A DNA stretch of 64,000 bases, taken from the NCBI RefSeq assembly GCF_035582795.1, contig NC_134390.1, positions 2,371,560 through 2,435,559 on the forward strand. The letters are read 5' to 3'. Shown here one piece after another: positions 1 to 44,199 of this stretch. Under the pieces are notes generated by a model. That model saw nothing but the letters and a program-made list of their open reading frames with translations. It was not told where the DNA came from and did no database searches. The translations under genes were made by a program, and so were the position numbers. The DNA comes from Mycteria americana (taxonomy: Eukaryota; Chordata; Aves; Ciconiiformes; Ciconiidae). The stretch's first letter is position 1; every line of letters starts with the position of its first letter.

Positions 1-9248
<9,248 letters not shown>

Positions 9249-11665
9249 ACCCCCCCCTCCCCTCCCCGTCCCCCCCAGCCCGCCCTCGACTCTTCCTCTG
9301 TCTCTAGCTCGGCCCCTCCACCCTTAGGGCATGGAACTGTTGGTTTTTCTTTTATACTCCTTTGCACTGACTTTGGCTACAAAAATATTTAAAAAAAAAA
9401 ATCAATAACTAAAAAAAAAAAAAAAACCAACCCCGACGAGGGGGAGCTCTTAACAATTTGCCTTTTTATAAATGGAGTTATTTAAATATTAACGGACTTT
9501 TTTGTGCTCCCCCCCACCTCCCTCCGTTATTTATTAAGCTTCTTAGTTTCTCTTTTTATAACTCTTCCCCGCCCCCCAAGGTCTCACTTGAATTTTTGAG
9601 ACTGGTTCTCCCTCTCCCACCCCGGTCCCGGTCGGCTCTCCGGCACGGCACGCGGCCACGCGCCAGCCTGGAGCTCCGAGCCCTTTCCTTGGTGCGAGCC
9701 CGGCATTGCCCGTCCCCGCTCTTGGGCGAAGCGAACCTCAGATTAGGTGCTAACCCCCCCGGGACTCCCCCCTCCGTCGGCCACGACCCCCCTGCCTGGC
9801 GGGGGGCTGCTGCGCCCCGAGCTTTAATGAGTTTAAATACACGGAGCATGAAGCAGGGACCCCCCTGCCTCCCCGCGGGGCCGGTTGTGCCGGCGGCAGT
9901 GCCGGCAGAGCCGGGGCGGTGAAGCTGGGTTTTGCCCGGCTCCTTCTTCCCGCGGTGTTTGAAGCCCCCCGTACGCCTGGTCCCGCGCGGGGGGCGATGG
10001 GGTCCGCATCGCTCCGCTTAAATGAAGGAAACGTAAGCCAGGAAGATGGCGAGCGTCCGGGTGACAGCTCCATTCTGCTGTCTGGGATCTCCTCCTCCTC
10101 CTCCTCCTCCTCCTCCTCCTCCTCCTCCTCTTCCTCGGCACAGGCCAGTATCTCCAGCCCGCTCTGCTGCAGGGGTTGCTCCCCGCACGCTGCCCGCCGG
10201 CGGTGGGGACGCCGGACCCCCGACCTGGCCCCCCTCGCTCCCTCTGCCCCCAAAGCCTTCCCGGGCGGGTCACTCCCCCGGCAGTCCCGGGGGCTCGGCG
10301 GGGGCTCACCGGGGGCCGGTGCCGTTTCTGGTCCCGCGGCGCCCGCCCCGCTCTCGTTGGCACAGAGGAGCCGGGGCGGCGGCACCCTGAACGCCAGAGC
10401 TTCGCCCTCGGTCGCACCGGCCGCGGGACCCCCGGTCCCCCCCCCTGCGTTCGGAGGGTCCGAAAGAGGGGTGGGAGGTTTGGGGGTGCCGTCGCTGCCT
10501 CGAGCAGCTGCCTGCTGAGCCCCTTTCCCCCGGGACGGGCTCCGAGCGGCTCCGGGGGCAGGCGGCGGGGAGCCGGCCGGTTTTCAGGGGCGAGACGGCG
10601 AGGGAAGGGGGTCCGGAACCGGGGACCTCCCGGGATGGGGGTCCCCTGGCGAAAGGGATTTAGCGGGGCCGGGGAGGCAGCCGATATAACCAAAAATTAA
10701 GCGCGGCCCCGGTGCTCGCGGCTCCCGCGGCAGCCGGGACCCCGGCCGCGTCCCGGGGGGGCCCCGCTTCCTACCCAGGCCCAGGATGCATAAAACGCCC
10801 CTCGGCAGCAGCCGCTCCCGGGGCTCTCCTGAGGTTGAAACCAAAGGCTGTTCCTTTTTCTACGGACACAAACACAACCACCTCACGCGGCGGCAACTCC
10901 CGTTGCCCCTATTTCCCATTTTCTTTTATTATTTTTTTATCCCCCCCCCCCCCCCCCCTCCCCGCTCCTTTCTTGCGTTTCTGTCGATGGTGTCTGCGTG
11001 GCGAGAGGGGAGAGGGGGCGGCTGAGCCGGGGCTCGGCGCGGGGCTCTGCTGCCCCTTCCCACCCGCTGCCGCCGGGAACCGGTGCCGGCAGAACAAGCC
11101 GGAGCCCCCCGCACCCCCCCACCAGCACCGAAACAAACCCAAAAAGGGGATTTTACAAACCGCAATGGAAGCTCTGCAGTTTCTGACCGCTCTCGGGTTG
11201 TTTTTTCTTTCCGTCTCTTTTCTTTTTTTTTTTTTTCTCCCCCCCCCCCCCCAAGAGTCTAAAACAAAAATGTAGGAATTTTGTAAAACTCCAGGTCGCT
11301 TTACTCGTGTAAATATCTATATTTTTTAATCAGATGTATGAAGAACAAACGATGATGTGCAATACCCCGGCCTCCCCCCGGCTACGGCCCCTCCCTCCTT
11401 TCTAACGAGTTTTCATTTGTATATCGTTAATGGATTTGCTGTCGTCTTTGTTTTTCCCTTTTTTGTGAGATTAGACTCGCTTTTGGACAAAAAAACACAC
11501 CCCCCCCTTGCCCCCCCCCCCCCCCCCCCGTGACCGCAGGAGCTTTTGTATCTGTAAGATATTGTAATTAATTACCTATTTGTGTAACGAGATCTACTAC
11601 TGTAAGTTTTGTACTGTACTGGCTGAAGGTCTGTTATAAATAAACCGGAGTAATTTAACGGCCCC
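9249..11665 (+). other. IKZF4 3'UTR
   Basis: About 2.4 kb from the stop codon (9246-9248) to the AATAAA at 11639-11644. It holds A-runs at 9391-9426, a (CTC)n microsatellite near 10090-10130, and C-runs near 10940-10958, 11240-11252 and 11505-11530. Several ORFs here are low-complexity Ser or Pro products of these runs and not genes. A long 3'UTR is usual for IKZF4. Confidence 0.75.
11639..11644 (+). terminator. IKZF4 poly(A) signal AATAAA
   Basis: Canonical hexamer in CTGTTATAAATAAACC, about 2.4 kb after the IKZF4 stop and before the RPS26 upstream repeat. It is the only convincing canonical signal I noted between the stop and RPS26. Confidence 0.75.
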
Positions 11666-11689
11666 CCCGCCCGCCTCCCCTCTGTGGGC

Positions 11690-12215
11690 CGGGGGGGGCA
11701 GGATGCCGGGGTTCCCCTCGCAGGGGCTGGGGGGGGGGGGGGGGCAGGACACTGGGGGTCCCCTCTAGGGGTTTGGGGGGGGGAGAACAGTTGGGGACCC
11801 CCCCGTAAGGGGTAGGACACTCGGGGTCCCCCCCATGAGCACGGGGGGGGCAGGATGGTGGTGGGCCCTCCCCTCAGAGCCGGGAGGGGGCTTGGGGACA
11901 CAGAGGACACTGGGGACCCCCCCCGGGATGGGGGGGGACACTGGGGGTCCCTTCTGGGGGTGGGGAGGAGGACACTTGGGACCCCCCCATAAGGCGCGGG
12001 ACGCTCGGGGTCCCCCCCATAAGCACTGATGGGGGGACCCCTCGAGAGTTGGGAGGGGGCTTGGGGGGGGGAGGACACTGGGGACCCCCCCGGGGTGGGG
12101 GGGCACTGGGGGTCCCTGCCAGAGCCTGGGGGGGGGGACACGTGGGCCCCCCACGAGGGGCGGGACACCGGGGGTCCCCCGAGCACGGGGGGGGGGGTCA
12201 GGACGCACGAGCCCC
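11690..12215. repeat. G-rich tandem repeat, unit about 160-185 bp, IKZF4-RPS26 gap
   Basis: A block beginning CGGGGTCCCCCCCAT(G/A)AGCAC occurs at about 11823 and 12007, and a decayed copy starts at about 12170. Between the copies the order of sub-motifs repeats: GGGACCCCC, CACTGGGGGTCCC, a GGGAGGGGGCTTGG box and CATAAGG. A partial further copy lies to the left. G-runs make this strand prone to quadruplex formation. Long antisense ORFs across it are composition artefacts. Confidence 0.75.
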
Positions 12216-12229
12216 CCCGTTCCCCCAGG

Positions 12230-12249
12230 ACTACATCTCCCAGCGCTCC
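12230..12249 (+). promoter_or_regulatory. SBS-type (ZNF143/THAP11) motif upstream of RPS26
   Basis: ACTACATCTCCCAGCGCTCC resembles the published SBS consensus ACTACAnnTCCCAGnnTGC, and lies about 320 bp upstream of the predicted RPS26 start site. Similar motifs occur at PA2G4 and RPL41. Binding is inferred. Confidence 0.5.
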
Positions 12250-12520
12250 CCGCGGCGCGCGCGCGCGCGGGGGATGACGATACACGCGGCGCGCGCGCGC
12301 GCACGTGTCTGTCACGGAGCGCGTGGCGAGGATCCCTCCGCCGCGGCGAGGAGAAGTAGTTCCCCCCCCCGCCGCCGGTGCCGCGGCCCGGCGCCGCCCC
12401 CGCCCTCCCCGCGCCCGCCCCGGCCCCGCCGGCGGAGCCGCTGCGAGGCGACCGGAGGGATCCCGCGGGGCCGGGGCGGGCGCGGGGCGGCGGCGGAGGC
12501 GCTTCCGGGCGGAGGGCGGG

Positions 12521-13396
<876 letters not shown>

Positions 13397-13433
13397 GGAG
13401 ACTCCGGCCGAACGCGTCCCCGAGCGCGGACTG

Positions 13434-13439
13434 AATAAA
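13434..13439 (+). terminator. RPS26 poly(A) signal AATAAA
   Basis: Canonical hexamer in GGACTGAATAAAGGACC, 38 bp beyond the RPS26 stop codon. Confidence 0.9.
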
Positions 13440-13449
13440 GGACCCTGCA

Positions 13450-14530
13450 CCGAGCCTGGCTCCGCGCCTGTGGGGCTGGGGGGGCGGGGAGGGGGCGCAT
13501 CGCTCTGGGGAGGGGGTTGGCGTGACTGGGGGGGGGCTCCCAGCCCCCTTCTTGTGAGGGGGGACCGGAGTGGGGGGGCCTCAGGCTCACCCCGGGGAAG
13601 CTGTGTGGAGGTGGGGGGCTGCCGCCCACCCCGGGGGGGAAGCCCAGTCATGCGGGGCTGGGGGGGGGGGGGGGCTCTTTGCCCACGGGTGCTGTCCAGG
13701 TGTGGGAGTGGGATGTGTTGGGGGACGGATGGACAGATGGACACACACCCAGAGCCTGTCCCAGCCCCAGGGTGGGCTGGGGGGCACCCCCTGCCCCCCT
13801 GAGGCTGCTTGGGGCGGGGGCTGACCCTGTGCCTCACAACTGCCCACCTCCCCCGAAGTTCTGGGGCCTCCCCGGCCCCCTCCTGTGGCACCCAGAGCTG
13901 GCACCGCTGGGGGGGCTGTGGGTGCCCCCAGTCCTCTCCAGGGCCAGGACCTGCCCTGGTCTGGTGGGGGGCAACACTCTGACCCCCCTGGGGGGGCTGG
14001 ATGGGGCTGGGGGCTCTGGTGGGGCCTGGCCGTCACCTGGGGGTGTTGGGGGGCCTGGGCAGCGCTGGGGGCTGCAGTGGGGCTGGGCTTCACCCTGGGT
14101 GCTGAATGGGGCGGGGGGGGGGGGGCTGCAATGGGGCCAGAGACACACAGAGACACACACACACACACCCCCGGGGGCTTTGGGGGGCTGTAACGGGGCC
14201 AGGCTTTGCCTTGGGGGGGGCAGAGAGGTGCCAGACCTTTGCTTTGGGGATCTGGGGGGGCTGCGGAGGGGCCCGGCTTTGCCCGGGGCGGGGGGGCACA
14301 GGGGCCGGGCTGCACCTGCCGGGGCTGGGGGGCTGCGATGGGGTCAGGCCTTGCCCTGGGGGGGATGGATGGGGCGGGGGGGCCCAGCGGGGCCAGACCG
14401 TTGCCCCGGGGGTGTGGGGGGGCTGCAGTGGGGCCGGGCTTTGCCTTGGGGGGGGGGGCACAGCGGGGCCGGGCGGCACCTGATGGGGCTGGGGGGCTGC
14501 GGCGGGGCCGGACGGGGCCGTCCCCGGGGG
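13450..14530. repeat. G-rich degenerate minisatellite upstream of ERBB3
   Basis: The unit is roughly GGGGCTGCAGTGGGGCCGGG then CTTTGCCTTGGGGG. It recurs with decay from about 13900 and is clearest at 14160-14500, with a short (CA)n stretch near 14148-14168. It lies between the RPS26 poly(A) signal and the ERBB3 promoter. ORFs over it on either strand are low-complexity. Confidence 0.65.
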
Positions 14531-14751
14531 TGCCCAGCCCGGGGTTGGGGGGGTCCCGGTGCCACCGCCCCGGGGCGCGGCGGGCGGGTCCCGGGCCGGG
14601 CTGCCTGCGGGGGGGCCCCGCCGCCGCCCCGCCCCGCCCCGTCCCGTCCCGTCCCGCCCCGGCGGCCCCGCGCCAGGTGCATTCCCCCCGCCGCGCCCGG
14701 GCACGCCGCAGCCGCCGGGCCCTGCGAGCCGGCCCGCGGAGAGGAGCCGCG

Positions 14752-27287
<12,536 letters not shown>

Positions 27288-28015
27288 GGGACCCCCCCGG
27301 ACCCCTCCCCGGGCCCCACTGGCTCCCCGCTGCCTTCCTGCCCCCCCGGGGCTGTTTACACTGGATATGAAGGATCCCCCCATCGGGGGCACGAGCCAAA
27401 GCTGAAGCGCGGGCAGGGGGCCGATGGGTCGCCGGCCAGCCCGGGGGGCTGCGAGCCCTCGGGGGGCACCCGCTCCCTGCCACCCATTCCAAAGCCTTTC
27501 CTGGGGTAGGGGGCCGGCGGGGCTAATGCTGAGCACCCTCAGCTGGGGCGGGGGGCAGCCCAGGCCCCCTGCAGGGGGGGGCCGGTGGGGCTCCGGACCC
27601 CCGGGTCCCCTTCCGGCCGTGCCCGGCGGGTGCCCCCCAGCCGCTCCCCCCCGCTGAAGGCGCCCCCCCCCCCCGCGGGACGCTGGCCCGGTCCCCGCCT
27701 GGGGCCGCCCGGGGTGCGGGCGGACAAGGTCGGACAGGATTTCTGGGCAAGAAGGACCCCAGACTCATTTTCAGGTTTCCCCATTCCCTGCTGGAACTGG
27801 AGTGAAGGTTTGGGGGTGCTCCCCTCTCCCCGGGCACTTCGAGGGGTGACCCCCGGCCGGTTTTGGGGGGGGGGCGGGGGGGCTGCAGTGCCCGTTGTGA
27901 CCTGGGGGCCCTGGGCTGGGTAACGGGCCCGGGCCCCCAGCTTGGGGCATCGCCCCACGGCCCCGGCCCCCGGTCGGGTCGGGTTTGTAAATGCTGAATA
28001 AAGGCCAAGGGAACA
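27288..28015 (+). other. ERBB3 3'UTR with poly(A) signal
   Basis: The 0.7 kb following the TAG stop (27285-27287). AATAAA is at 27997-28002 (ATGCTGAATAAAGGCC). No other gene is seen. The next promoter motif, for PA2G4, starts only about 270 bp later. Confidence 0.85.
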
Positions 28016-28268
28016 CCCAGAAGCGATGGTGCTGCTGCGGGGGGGCGGGGGGGCCGGGACGGGGACGGGGGCTGCGGCGGGGCTGGGGGCTGGGATGGGG
28101 CAGGGCCGCGGGCGGGGGCTGCAGCGGGCGGGGGCTGCAGCGGGCGGGGGGGCACCGGCAACCCCAGGGCGGTGACCGCCCCCACCCTCCCCCCGCAGGC
28201 CCCGGTGGCGCCGCGGGGCCGGTACCCCCCCACCCCGCACCGCCCCGAGAGGACTCTTCCCTGGAGAG

Positions 28269-28283
28269 ACTACACTTCCCAGC
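28269..28283 (+). promoter_or_regulatory. SBS-type motif 1, PA2G4 promoter
   Basis: ACTACACTTCCCAGC matches the core of the ZNF143/THAP11 SBS consensus. An ETS-like CACTTCCGG follows at about 28297-28305. Confidence 0.55.
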
Positions 28284-28329
28284 AGCCCCCGCGCGCCACT
28301 TCCGGCGACGCACTCTCGCCCCCGCGCTA

Positions 28330-28339
28330 TCTCGCGAGA
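28330..28339. promoter_or_regulatory. TCTCGCGAGA palindrome, PA2G4 promoter
   Basis: A perfect 10-bp copy of the CpG-containing palindrome reported as the BANP motif at housekeeping promoters. It lies between two SBS-type motifs. Occupancy is inferred. Confidence 0.55.
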
Positions 28340-28410
28340 GCCGCAGCGCCCGCCGGGAGCTGAAGTCCGCGGCGGGCGCCGGGCTGGGCCTTGCGCGCGG
28401 CGCCGCGGGG

Positions 28411-28428
28411 GATGCCGGGAGCTGTAGT
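28411..28428 (-). promoter_or_regulatory. SBS-type motif 2 (minus strand), PA2G4 promoter
   Basis: On the minus strand this reads ACTACAGCTCCCGGCATC. A weaker relative (ACTTCAGCTCCCGGCG, minus) lies at 28351-28366. A pyrimidine-rich CTCTCTCTCTCTCGC stretch near 28495-28510 is the likely start region. Confidence 0.5.
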
Positions 28429-28603
28429 CCCGGGGGGCGGGGACTCGCCTTCCCAGCGTGCCCCGCGCGGAGCCCGCGCTCCTGCCCTGCTCGCGCTCTC
28501 TCTCTCTCGCTCGCGCTCCCCGGGGTCTCCTCAGCGCGGCGGCGGCGGCGGCAGCGGCGCGGGGGGCGGCGGCGGCGGCGGCCGGGCGTAGGCGGCTCCG
28601 ACC

Positions 28604-40201
<11,598 letters not shown>

Positions 40202-42010
40202 GCAGCTCCCGCTCCCTCCATGTAGCACCCAGTTCACACACACTCGCCCCTTTTCCCCCCCAAAACAGAAGCAAAATAATCTAGCACTGTTTGTCTCTTA
40301 CGACCAAACAACAAACAGTCTGGACTTCCCACTGACTACAACCAGCTCCTATTGACTTTGCCAATGAGGGAGGATTCTCTCAGCCACTTCAGACTACTTA
40401 AAAAAGAAAGCAGAAAAATAAAATCAGGAGTAAAAGCTAGTCTATATCCACTCTTTCTAACCTTTTATACTACCCATTCTTGTTGAAGAGGTGAACAGCT
40501 AAGCCGATCCCAGTGAGAGGGAGTGTAGAGAGCTGCCTGCTTTCTTCTTCCTCCCCCCCCTTTTTTTTTTGTTTATAATTTCTCCCTTTACAGATTTTCT
40601 TGGAGGAAAAAACCAAACCAAACAAACAGCCGATTACGCCCGAGAAAGTGCCCTGTGTTTAGTGATATGGTACGAGTGGACGGTGTCGGGTGCTCTGCCT
40701 CGCTGCGCCCTCTCGGCTCCTCCCGGCCGCGTAGGCATTCCTCTCCGTTACCTTGGGGCAGAGGGTTTCTCGCTCTTCTCTTTTAGCCTCTAGATTGTAC
40801 ATTTATAATTGGGAAAAAATAGCAAATTTTATGTCCCCTGTGAAACTGTAGACTGTTCCGTCTACTCTGTTCTGTCTCTGCCTTGATTTACCTATAAACG
40901 CTCTATTTTTTAATATGCTGCTGTGGCGAGCTCATTTTTAAATTGACGTCCAACTTGCTCGGAAGCAGATGACGTTCCCCACCTGACAGCTCTGCGGAGG
41001 GGCAGGAGCCAGGCGAGCTGCCCCCCACCCGGCAGTGGTTTTTAATTCCCTGGTGTCCCGGGGAGTTTTATTCTTCCCCGTGGCTGGTTTCCATGGCCTC
41101 CGAGCGCGGTCCGCTCTCTCGCGTGCGTTGGCGGCTCTCGGAAGGGTCTCCCGTCCCCACGCGCGGCTCTGGCCATAGGCGAGGGAAATGCTACAGGAGT
41201 TGTTGGACTCGGGCTAGAGTCCGGCCAGGGGTATTGCTCTTTTATAGCGAGTCTTTTTTAAATAAAAAAAAAGAAAAAAAAAAAAAAAAGAAAAGAAAAA
41301 AGCCGATTGAATTACATGTAGTTGAATGTGAGGTTTTTTTCTTTGCCGATACCTGCTGACCGGCTCTCTGGGTATTCCCCTGCTGTAGCTGAACTTGGGA
41401 AAAACTCTCGCCTTTAACAACGCTCCCGGGCGTCTCCGCAGGCACCGTGCTTCCTCGCCAAGATCTGGGTTTTCCACCCCAAACTCCACACGTGCAAATA
41501 TTACCAAAGTCAATAAAAGAGAATAAACGATGCGCTATTTTTTTTTTTTTTTTCTGAATTCTTCCTGTTCTCCACCTCTCCCGGCTCCGGCGGGGCCCCG
41601 GGGCTGGACGTGGGCTCCTCACCCAGCGCTGGCCGGAGCGGGGGGGCCGGGACGGCGGCTGGGCTGGGCTGGGCAGCTCCGACCTCTTGACCGTGCCCTT
41701 GAGTGAAGACGCCAGCACCTCGCTCCCCGGGGCCTGGGCCCGTGTTTTAAAGCAATATTCTGCGCTCTGCGGAGGAAGGGCAGAGCTAGCCTTTCTCGTA
41801 GTCCCCAGTACGGATTTATAAACCACGGAGACTTGCTGGAGGTTTATTTAATTTTCTATTTTTACTTTAAAAAAAAAAAAAAAATACTGTACCTCTTGAT
41901 ACAAGCAACAAAAATCCAATTGTTAACAAATTTTGACAAGCGGAAACTCCCGAATGAACTCTGTAACTGACTTTTTTTTTTTTTTTTTTTTCTGAATAAA
42001 CTTGACTAGT
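40202..42010 (+). other. PA2G4 3'UTR with several alternative poly(A) signals
   Basis: AATAAA occurs at 40417-40422, 41512-41517, 41522-41527 and 41995-42000, so 3'UTRs of about 0.2, 1.3 and 1.8 kb are possible. The region is A/T-rich, with A- or T-homopolymers at about 41266-41300, 41540-41556, 41868-41884 and 41972-41991. No ORF in it resembles a known protein. Confidence 0.7.
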
Positions 42011-42183
42011 GACATCACCCTCTGGCCAGAGGAACGGCTCTGCTCTTTGGGGCTGGGCGGGCGCGGGGGGGCCGGGGCCGGGGCCGGGGTCTCCCCCTCG
42101 CCTCCACCGGGCCCGGTGCTGCCGGGCCTGCGGGCCGCGGGCGCTCTTCCCCGGGGCTGCGCAAAATGGCCGCCGGCGAGCGG

Positions 42184-42234
42184 ACTACAGCTCCCGTCGT
42201 GCCTCGGGGGCGGGAACTACAGCTCCCGTCTTGC
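42184..42234 (+). promoter_or_regulatory. Tandem pair of SBS-type motifs, RPL41 promoter
   Basis: ACTACAGCTCCCGTCGTGC at 42184-42202 and ACTACAGCTCCCGTCTTGC at 42216-42234 differ by one base and are spaced 32 bp start to start, about three helical turns. Both fit the ZNF143/THAP11 SBS consensus. Confidence 0.6.
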
Positions 42235-42270
42235 CCCGCGCCGGAGGGGGCGGGGACACGGGCGCTACCC

Positions 42271-42330
42271 TATAAATAGGCCCCGGCGGGCAACCGAGGC
42301 CTCTCTCGGCCGCTGCTGCCGCCATCTTGT
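42271..42330 (+). promoter_or_regulatory. RPL41 core promoter: TATA box, TOP start, YY1-type site
   Basis: TATAAATAGG at 42271-42280. A pyrimidine tract CCTCTCTC begins about 28 bp later (from 42299), the likely TOP start. CCGCCATCTTG at 42319-42329 is a YY1-type element placed just downstream, as in many ribosomal-protein genes. Confidence 0.7.
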
Positions 42331-42424
42331 GGGGCCGCCGCCGCCGGCCGCCTCCATCCGTCGCCATCCGCCGCCCGCGCCGCCGCCCGCCCGCCGGGAC
42401 TGAGCGCGGCGTCTCCGCACCGCC

Positions 42425-43064
42425 ATGAGGGCCAAGGTGAGCGGCGGGGGCGGCGCGGGGGGCGGCCGATGGCGCCTCACACCCCCCCCCCCCCCTTCAC
42501 CCCCCCGGGGGGACCCCAGCAACGGCCGGGAGGGCGCGCTGCGGCCTGGCAGCCCCGGGGGGGTCCTGGGGCGTGGGGGGGGGCTCCGGCGGGGTGTCCC
42601 TGGGGGCGGGGGTCTCCATTGCACCGGGACGTGGAGCGGGGCCGGGGGTGTCGGTGCGTGGGGCTGGGGGGCTGGCGGCGGGGAGGGGCCGGGGCGGCGG
42701 GGCCGGAGCGGGGGTCTCCGGGAGGGGGGGCGGTCCCTGTCGCGGGGGGCTCTGGGCGCCTTGGGGGAAGGCGGGGGGAACTATGAGGGACCGGGACGGG
42801 GTCCGGGCCCCGCAGCCCCGGTACCGGCACTAACGCAGCCCCTCTCCCCTCCTCTCCTCTCCCGCAGTGGCGCAAGAAGCGCATGCGCAGGTACGTGGGG
42901 CTCCCCCGGGGCCGCCGCCCGCCGGTCCTGCCCCGCCGGGCAGCGGCGGGGGGCTGCGGCCGCCGCCCGGTCCCGCTGCGCGGGGCCGGCCCCGGGGCCT
43001 GAGCGCCGCTCTCTCCCCCAGGCTGAAGCGCAAGAGGAGGAAGATGAGGCAGAGGTCCAAGTAG
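42425..43064 (+). CDS. RPL41: RPL41, 60S ribosomal protein eL41
   Basis: Coding exons: 42425-42436, 42868-42890, 43022-43064. The product is 25 residues, beginning MRAKWRKKRMRRLK and ending RKMRQRSK. It matches the human peptide as I remember it and is one of the shortest vertebrate proteins; 17 of its 25 residues are Lys or Arg. eL41 lies at the subunit interface as a bridge (eB14). It is too short for most ORF finders, and only the splice structure and the TOP promoter reveal it. AATAAA follows at 43222-43227, about 160 bp after the stop. Confidence 0.97.
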
Positions 43065-43221
43065 GCCGCGCCGCGGAGCTGAGCAGGGCCGGGGCGCGGG
43101 GCCGCCGCCGCCGTCGCCGCCGGGGAGACGTCTCGGTGCCCCGGGGGGGGGGGCCCGGTGCCGCGGGGGGGACCCGCTGCGCCGGGCCGGTTGTGTGCTC
43201 TGTGGCGGCCGTGGTGCCGCG

Positions 43222-43227
43222 AATAAA
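43222..43227 (+). terminator. RPL41 poly(A) signal AATAAA
   Basis: Canonical hexamer in GTGCCGCGAATAAAGC, before the ZC3H10 promoter. Confidence 0.9.
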
Positions 43228-43406
43228 GCTGGTGTTGTTGGGAGACGGTGTGGTTCCTCCGGGAGCGGCGGGGGCCGGGGGCTCCTCCGGCGACGGGGCG
43301 GGGGGGGGGGGCACCGGGAGCGGGGGCACCGGGCGGTGCTGGGGCCGGGGCCGCCGGCGCGGCGGAGGGAGCCCGCGGGTAAGGCCGAGATAGCGGCGCA
43401 CACGCA

Positions 43407-43578
43407 TGACGTCACGGTGACGGAAGAGTCCGGCGCACCGTATGCCGGGAGGAAGAGCGCAGCTCCTTCCGGGTCGCCCCGGAAGCACCATAGAGCACTT
43501 CCTGCCCGGCGCAGAGCGGCGGCCGGAAGGGGCCGCTCATTGTTGGCGCTGGAGGACCCGCGAGGAGGCCGCGAGCGG
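43407..43578 (+). promoter_or_regulatory. ZC3H10 promoter with full CRE, and 5'UTR exon
   Basis: The palindrome TGACGTCA is at 43407-43414. Several ETS-like CCGGAAG or CTTCCGGG elements follow to about 43505. A noncoding first exon ends at 43578 (donor GGGTGAGT) and joins an acceptor at 44161-44162, leaving 37 bases of 5'UTR before the ATG. Confidence 0.55.
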
Positions 43579-44199
43579 GTGAGTGCGGGCCGGGCGGGAC
43601 GGGCCGCGCCGGGGCTGGGCCGGGCCTCGCCGCCGCCGGGAAAGGCCCCGCTCCGCCGCCCCGGGGCCCCCGCGGCGGCCGCCCCCGCCCCGGGCCGAGC
43701 CGCCGCCAGGCCCCGCCGCCGGGCCTGCCCCGGGTTTGCGGGGCGGTTGCTATGGAGACCCGGCGGGGGGGCCGCGCCCCCTCCGCCCTCCCGGTGCGGC
43801 CCGGCGGGGGTCGGCCCGGCGGGGCCGTCTCGGGGCCGCGATCCCTCGGGCCGGGGCCCGGCGGCGCCCGGCTCCCTCCAGTAGGCCTGGGCCGTCCCCG
43901 GTGACGCCGCCGGCACCGGCAGCCCCGGGGAGCGGCCGTGCGGGGCTGCCCGGGGCTCCCCCCGCCGGTCGGGGTCCGCGGTCCCCCCGGCACCGGGCAG
44001 GGGCACTCGGAGCTGCGCGAGGCGCCCGGGCCGTGCTGCCCCCGGGCCGGCTCCCTGGCGGCCCCGGTGCCGGTGCCCTGGGGCGGATGTTTCCCCCCTG
44101 GTGCCGGGGGCAGCTCCCGGTCCCCTCCCTCACCCCCCTCCCTCCCTCCGTCCCTCCCACAGTGCCCGGAGCCCCGCGGCAGCGGCGGCGGCGGCAAAG

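Noticed and set aside
9919-10518. Ser-rich ORF of 199 codons in the IKZF4 3'UTR
   Set aside because: Its core is translation of a (CTC)n microsatellite. No domain, and it lies inside the UTR.
44101-44199. Upstream in-frame ATG extending ZC3H10 by 33 residues
   Set aside because: It lies in intron sequence before the acceptor at 44161-44162. The conserved start is MPDRDSY at 44200.
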